Shown in pieces: positions 57,960 to 64,000 of a stretch of 64,000 bases of DNA. Source of the DNA: Schizophyllum amplum. Lineage: Eukaryota > Basidiomycota > Agaricomycetes > Agaricales > Schizophyllaceae. The stretch's first letter is position 1; every line of letters begins with the position of its first letter. The notes below the pieces were generated by a model. That model was not told the origin of the DNA. It did no database searches and saw nothing but the letters and a program-made list of their open reading frames with translations. Made by a program: the position numbers and the translations under genes. Location: NCBI GenBank assembly GCA_007026445.1, contig VDMD01000063.1:88923-152922 (forward strand), read 5' to 3'.

Positions 57960-60204
57960 CGGTGCGGGACGGCTGTCCAGCCGGTCGCGCACGTCCCCTC
58001 GTTACGAGTCCCATTCTAATCCGCAGCGTCCATGTCAGAGTCATGACAGCCGCACACCGACGGGCGGCCGCGAATCTGGGGCCAAAACCTGGGCGCTCGA
58101 GGGCGGAAGATTGGGCGCTCCTGTCGTCCTTGCTCGTCAACACTCTTCTGGGTCGCATGTCAGCCCGCTCGCGACGCCATTCAGTAGAAACGTACTACCG
58201 CGGTCAGGAACGGCCGTACGCGGAGTCGCGCAAGGTCAGTCGTAAGTTTTGGAAGATAGCCTTTGGGCGACGCGCCACAACGAGGCCAAGTCGTCCTGCG
58301 CTGTCCTCGTCGCCCGCAGCGTCGAGGAGAGGATGCAAAACGCATCCTATAACGTGAGGCAAGTCACCTGTAGCACGTGACGAAGCTCGCGAGCCCGCGA
58401 CAAGGCGCCTTGGGATTCGAGTGGCCGTGGAATGAGAGATCAGTCGTTGCCCCTTTGGGAAGTCCTTGAACTGTCCCAAAGGCGGCGCGCCGCTCGCGCG
58501 CGTCGCCCGCCTCGTCGACCGCCGCCCTCGCTCGCGCTAAAACATATAATATTATAATGCTTCGAATGACGCGTACCCCCGGGTTTTCTGGCAAAACGGG
58601 CGGCATATGCGCTCTGTGAGTGAAGTGGAACAGCCCAGGGCGAGGGCCAGCGTAGCCCGGTTGCTATCACCCCCCATCACGTTTCCTTCATGCCAATTGA
58701 ATGTACGAGCGCCCAGGTCCGCATCGGTGACAGCAGAATTCCACCGGTCGCCGGTGGAAGATGCGGATGGGCGGGTAGGCTGTTCTGGTTTGTGGAGTCA
58801 TTGCGACCGCGCATTGCGTGCGGCGCGCGGCGTGTCGTCATCCACGTGCTTACGCGGCGTTCAGAATCAGGGCCCGTTTCAGAGGCGTCGGCAGGCGGAA
58901 GATTGGGGGCGCGGCAATGTCGGGGAGTATGAGGCGGGGGTGGTTCGTTGCGCGACGAGGAGGCCTCAAGTAGACAGCCAGCTTCTTGGACGTGGATAGC
59001 AGTAGCTATACAACATGCCTGAGCACGTGTCCGGTCAGCGCGAGCTCGGACGAACAGGTTACGGACGTACCAAAAACGACGCCACATAATGAAAACACCC
59101 TTGCGAGCGATACAGAGCAAGGTCGGCGTTCCGGATGGAAAATCCGGCAGTGTAGCCGTGTTCAAGTAGACTGCGCGGTTCGAAATTGGTCGAGGAATAT
59201 TTTTGGGTGGGATGACCACTTACGGAGGGAAAGACGTCGAGTTCTACACGCAAAGTAGCTCGACCTTCAGAAACGATAAGGAAGGACGTAGATCCCGCTC
59301 ATCGGTAGTTGCTGGACGTGTTCTGGGTGCAGAGACGGTCCACCTTGATGGTACGCGACCCATCGCCGATGCTAACTCCACAGCGTACAACTTCCGAAAG
59401 GTCGCTGGGTGCGTTTGCGCGCCACCAGAAAGTAATCAAGCTTTAACAGAGGATCGACGAATGTCCCGGTGTTCGCATTTCGAGGATAGGCGTTTGTGAT
59501 CCTGAGGAAACGGTATATGGTGTTGCCGATAGCAGACAAGCATGCGATGAGCGGGACGCAAAGTGGAAGCGCGGGACAAGGCGTGCGAATGCTCATCGGA
59601 CCGACCACCCGCGTCGCGTGCGCGTTCGATTCAAGTTCAAACTTCACCATGACTGCGACGAGTTCACTCAATTCTTCGCCGCCAGCGCTCGCGTTGAGTT
59701 TATTTTCAAGAACTTTTGTATTGCTTGACTACGAGCTCGCGCTCAGGTGTCCCAACACGGCGCCTATTCCGCGTCAGTCATTCCCGACATCTCAGCCGCA
59801 CCCGCCGTGCCGTCTGCAGCGCCGTTTCGAGAGCTCATCGCACCGGGCATTCACGGCACTGCAGACGGCCCGGAGAGCGCGGCCAAGGTGTTGAGAAGGG
59901 CTCAACGCGGGCACTCCCGCTCGTCGCTCTCTCTATACATTCGGTGAGATGGGAGCGCATGTACGTGCCACCGTGGCTGACGCTTCAGGCATGCCCGTGT
60001 CGAGACACAGATCTGCGCTTCTCACGCACGTCCCACGGACGCAGTCGACACCGTCCGGCCGAGTTCCCAAAGCAGCAAGATTCAGATTGGCTCAGCGGCG
60101 AGATCGGTTGCCGCGTCGGGATGTTTGTATGGGCATTGCCTTTTGATGCGGCGCAGCGCGACGGCCATTTATATAGGCCTGGCCGTCGCTTGTAAATTTT
60201 CTTC

Positions 60205-60740
60205 ATGCCGTCGTTTTCCCCACCGACGCTCCGCCGCCCGTCGTTTTCAACCGTGGTGAGTCGAGCTCGTGTGCATAGATAGTTCACGACTTACTGTCCG
60301 CAGATCATCGCCGACTTCCTCGCTATGCCATCCACGTCCTTCGTACTGGAAGGCACGTCTCGACGCCAAGCTTTTGCACTGTGGTCACCTCGCCTCAAGA
60401 GCGACGGCGCACCAACTTCCTCCTGGCGCCAGAAACGCCGTCCCCGTCCTTCTCGCACTCGACGTCCTCGAGGCGCTTGCTCATGTGAGTGGTCTCGTCC
60501 ATTTGCATTCTCGAATATTGGCTCACTCTCCACAGTCACCCACGCTCAATGCCGCGCCGTATCGCAAGACCCAGGTCTTGCCCTTCGAACGCCTTCGGCG
60601 TTCCTGTGCACCATTTCTCGCTCGGTGAGCCGCTCACGACGTCCAAGCGGGCGATTTCTGACTACTATTCCAGATACTCCGAGCCTCAAAAATGAGTAAA
60701 CGAAGTCGACTGTCCAGAACCCCGCGCGGGAATTCCTTGA
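60205..60740 (+). pseudogene. Candidate gene Y, copy 2 (broken)
   Basis: Exon 1 (60205-60255, MPSFSPPTLRRPSFSTV) ends in the phase needed by exon 2, unlike copy 1. Exon 2 has lost 9 and 2 bases near 60327-60345 and has other indels near 60365, so the frame fails. Splice sites resemble copy 1. A TATATA element is at about 60170. Confidence 0.3.
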
Positions 60741-61032
60741 GCACGGCGGAGCGCAATCATCAACGCGTCCGTGGTGGATAAGACGGCGGCGCGCGCGCCG
60801 CCGTGTACTTTTCTCATGCAGCCGGTGAGTCTCATACTCGTTCATGCTCATTCTGTTTCTGACAACGTTCTAGATTGATCACCCCCCAACGTCTTCGCCG
60901 CCTACGCCGCCGCCGCCATTATCATCCCTTCGCGCCCTACGTCCCCTTCGCGCCGCGCCCTACGTCCTTCGCGCCGCGCCCTAAGCCCTTCGCGCCCTAC
61001 GCCTTCGCGCCTCTACGCCGTTCTCGCCCCCG

Positions 61033-61889
61033 GTAAGTCGGAATACCGGTCTAAGCGGAGGCGTTTCTGACCGACTTTCCAGGTCGAAAATAAGCGAAAT
61101 GGACGTCAATGTCCTGGGATCCGCGCGGGAATCCTAGCGGACGATTTCGGGTCTTTGGGGCCGGGGCGAGCGGCGCGGAGCGCCGCCACGCTCGCTACTT
61201 TTGTTCGCAGCCCAAGTCGCTGTTCGTAGCCCAAGTCGCTGTTCGCAGCCCAAGTCGCTGTCTGCGACCACATCGACGTGAGTATTCCGTTATACCGGCC
61301 TAAGCGGAGGCGTTTCTGACCGACTTTCCAGGTCGAAAATAAGCAAATGGAGGTCAAATGTCCTGGGACCGCGCGGGAATCCTAGCGGACGATTTCGGGT
61401 CTTTGGGGCCGGGGCGAGCCGCCACGCTCGCTACTTTGGCGTGTCGCGCTGTCTACTTGCGAGTCGCGCTGTCTACTCATGCGTGTCGCGCTGTCTGCTC
61501 TTGCGTGTCGCGCTGTCTGCTCTTGCGTGTCGCGCTGTCTACCTTGGCGTGCTACCGGCTCGCGGCCCAAGTCGCACGTCGACGAGTGAGTAATTCCGTT
61601 ATATCGGTCTAAGCGGAGACGTTTCTGACCGACTTTCCAGGCGCAAAATAGGAAAATGCAAGCCAAATGTCCCGGAACCCGCGCGGGAATGTCTAGCGCG
61701 CAGTGGCGACTGTTGGGGTCCGGGGTAGGCGGCGCGGAGCGCCGCCGCGGACTTTGCACGTCTGTCGTATGGTCGCGCGGAACGGCTGCCTTGGAGACTC
61801 GGTCGCAGCATAAGCCGCCTCCAGTGAGTAGGTCCATTCCGGTCAAGCGGCGATTCTGACTGAGCTGCGATTCTGACTGATCCTGCAGG
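61033..61889 (+). repeat. Intron-like repeat modules, copy 2 (expanded)
   Basis: Cassettes at 61033-61082, 61278-61331, 61586-61640 and a weaker one at 61824-61889, one more than in copy 1. It also holds three or more TTCGCAGCCCAAGTCGCTG-like repeats (61204-61265) and the 22-bp TGTCGCGCTGTCTG repeat at 61438-61555. Confidence 0.75.
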
Positions 61890-62099
61890 TGAAAAAAGCG
61901 GAGTGGAAGTCGATTTGGGCTGGGGTAGTGCGGGAATTTTTGCAGAGCGCTTCGTCGGGAGATTCAGCGGAATGCTGGGGCGGGAGCGGGCTGGCGCGCG
62001 ATGGATGGGCGGAGGGTGTATCGTTTGAGTGCTGACGCTTGTGACGAGACAAATCGTGAGGCGACGGATGGTCGTTGCTGATGTACGACGGATGTGCTA

Positions 62100-62400
62100 A
62101 CCCAGGGCGCGGCGCATTAACTCGCGACGCAGCGCATTAACTCGCGACGCAGGCGCATTAACTCGCGAAGCAACGTATCGCCGGTCCGGCGAGCAGAGTT
62201 GGCAGCGTGCACGAACGTCCGGCGAGGACCGCGAAGGGGAGTCCTGGTGAGGCACGAAGCTCTCGGCGACGCGGATGAGGCTCTCGGCGACGCGGACGAG
62301 GCTCTCGGCGACGCGAACGAAGCTCCAGTCGATGCGAACGAAGCTCCAGTCGATACGGCCGAGGCTACCGGCGACGCAGACCCCCTCACGAAGCCACCCT
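62100..62400. repeat. GC-rich minisatellites, copy 2
   Basis: CATTAACTCGCGACGCA x3, then GGCTCTCGGCGACGCGGACG x3-4 and AAGCTCCAGTCGATGCGAAC x2, with one more unit than copy 1. Confidence 0.7.
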
Positions 62401-63679
62401 GAGGCCGTCCTAGCGCTGAGGCAATGAATCGCCGTCCGCCGATCACGATTTTCGCTCATACTCCTGGACCTTTGCTCAGACTCCCGCCGCGCAGCCTGTT
62501 GACCCCGGCCGGCGACGCGTGAACTTTGTTGGTCCTCCTTGTCGCACGGAAGACCAGCGTCGGCGTCATCGGCAGCGTTAGCAATAGATAGCCGTCCGCC
62601 GATCTCGATTTCTGGTTGTGGTTCTGGCTTCGGCGTCGAAGCGGCACATTGACGTCCGCCGAACTCGTGAGGCAATGGATCGCCGTCCCGCGAGCAAGGT
62701 GAGTAGGTCTTGCGAGGATCAGTGCTGATTTGTGGGTGCACCATTGGTGAGTACTCGGCGGATCGCGAGGGGGCTTGGGATTATGTGGTCACAGTTGTCA
62801 TTTATAGACTTGTCCGTTCGCTCAGTAGGACTTGAACGAATGTAGTCTAGTATTGTGATGTTGTGGATAGCATGAATACAACGGTCTTAGCGTTTACATC
62901 CTTCAAGTCTGTTTCTGGCACTTGAGATGACCCTGCTCTGGTGGTGAGTTGTACGGTGTTCCGTGCTGTCAGAGATTGTGTTCCGGCAGCAACGATCAGT
63001 AAACGAGGCAGTCACAGAGGGGGAAGAAATAATGGGTGGAGGAGAGATTGTGGCAAGGTGGGAGAAGGAGGAGAGCTAGGGCATTGGGAACAGAGATGGC
63101 AGGTCCTGTATATCTTGTCATCACCATATGTTAAAGCCAGAAGGATAGATGGAGAGGGTAGCCTGGAGTAGAGCGCTAGAGAATCCGGCGGTATAGGTAA
63201 CGGGTGCCGTAAAGTGACATGTCGAGATGTCTGTTGAGGAGGACGAGGAGGAGGGAATAGCGAGAGTCAGAGTGAAGCGAGGGAGTCTGTTCATAAACAG
63301 AATATGCTTGTATTCGTGGGTACTACATAGGAGAAACCATCCGAGACCCGGAAGTCGTTCGCGGCGCGAAGTCGACAAGGACGAAAAGAAGAAGTTGCAG
63401 AAACACGCCAAACAACAGACATCCATGTCACGTCGCCGAATCCGGGCGTAAGCGCGTGACACTGGCAGTGACGCGATCGAGTGGCGAGATCCTGCGTCCT
63501 GCTTCGATCGCGACATCATGACACGCCGTCCCAGAGCCAGGGCACAACAACCTGCCAGCCAGTGGCCTCGCACCCGTTGACTGAGCAGCCGCAGTGCACG
63601 TCCCGCCATGGCTGCCGTCGCAGCGTTGACTTGCTACCTCGCAGTGGTGTCCTCCCCCACGGTCTCGCGAGTCCCCGCA

Positions 63680-64000
63680 GCCGTTGACTCAGTTCCCCGC
63701 AGTGCGCCTCCCGGTCCCACCCACGGTCTCTTCCTCGTTCCGCCATGGCTACCGTCTACTCTCCCGGCGTCGCCGTCCCATCCGCCGCGGAGACCGCGCT
63801 CTACAACGTGTCTTCGCCCGCCCACTCCTTCCTCCCTCAGAGCCAGGGCAAGACATCGACATGGCTCTTCACCACCGCCGCCATCGTCGTCTCGCTCCTC
63901 GTCCTCGAGCAGACCGGTGTACCGGTACAAGAAGCGTCACCTGCCGGGCGCGTCGTGGACTATCCCGATCATGGAAAGTTTGCGGACTCGCTGAAACCCG
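63680..64000 (+). repeat. Tandem unit, copy 3 (cut by window end)
   Basis: Begins GCCGTTGACTCAGTTCC as at 40467 and continues into a third ERG5 copy. Confidence 0.9.
63745..64000 (+). pseudogene. ERG5: Sterol C-22 desaturase CYP61, copy 3 (5' part, frameshifted)
   Basis: Starts MATVYSPGVAVPSAAETALY. Compared with copy 2 it has one extra G at about 63916 (EQT|VYRY), one missing base at about 63972 (PII|GKF) and one extra A at about 63995. The first already removes the frame. The rest lies outside the window. Confidence 0.85.

Larger units (their letters stand above)
52208..63679 (+). repeat. Tandem unit, copy 2 (about 11.5 kb)
   Basis: Second copy of the unit, same order as copy 1, without the hAT-like insertion. 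It has one more intron-like module and longer GC-rich minisatellites. Confidence 0.93.

Overview
The window is nuclear DNA of a filamentous basidiomycete, most likely an Agaricomycete. The support is dense genes cut by many short (about 45-70 bp) GT-AG introns, an F-box/LRR protein starting in the usual mushroom manner, a lineage-type kinase-like protein, a secreted GDSL (CE16-type) esterase, calcineurin A, 3-hydroxyanthranilate dioxygenase and sterol C-22 desaturase (CYP61/ERG5). Order and species are not determined.

Layout. 1-3188: RING-H2 protein, 5' end outside the window. 3.7-7.3 kb: two diverged tandem copies of a block that carries a multi-pass membrane protein with a conserved GQQ motif. 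Two more members lie at about 32 kb (degenerate) and 38.3 kb. 7.6-8.6 kb: Gly/Ser/Asn/Tyr repeat protein. 9.3-11.7 kb: calcineurin A in 12 exons. 12.2-14.1 kb: nested miniature transposons, one of them a 513-bp near-perfect palindrome. 14.5-16.3 kb: F-box protein. 16.3-20.4 kb: no supported gene. 20.4-27.7 kb: three dispersed paralogues of a small (164-167 aa) helical protein with conserved splice phases, with HAAO and a broken CE16 esterase between them. 28.2-29.2 kb: Ser-rich protein. 29.4-30.8 kb: protein-kinase-like gene. 33.3-34.2 kb: C2H2 zinc-finger gene. 35.1-37.4 kb: FAD-dependent oxidoreductase with a GC-AG intron.

From about 40.47 kb to the right edge the window is a tandem array of an about 11.5-11.7 kb unit: two full copies and the start of a third. 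Each unit begins with ERG5. It is followed by a strongly purine-biased G-rich tract, a minus-strand small multi-exon candidate gene (X), a plus-strand small multi-exon candidate gene (Y), and intron-like repeat modules. Only the middle ERG5 copy reads intact. Copy 1 carries a 466-bp hAT-like insertion with an 8-bp target duplication, and the same site in copy 2 is empty.

Several genes carry single-base frameshifts, many next to short homopolymers. Some may be base-calling errors in an unpolished long-read assembly rather than real decay. Where this matters it is stated. All exon maps were made by eye from splice consensus, frame continuity and comparison with known families or with paralogues inside the window.
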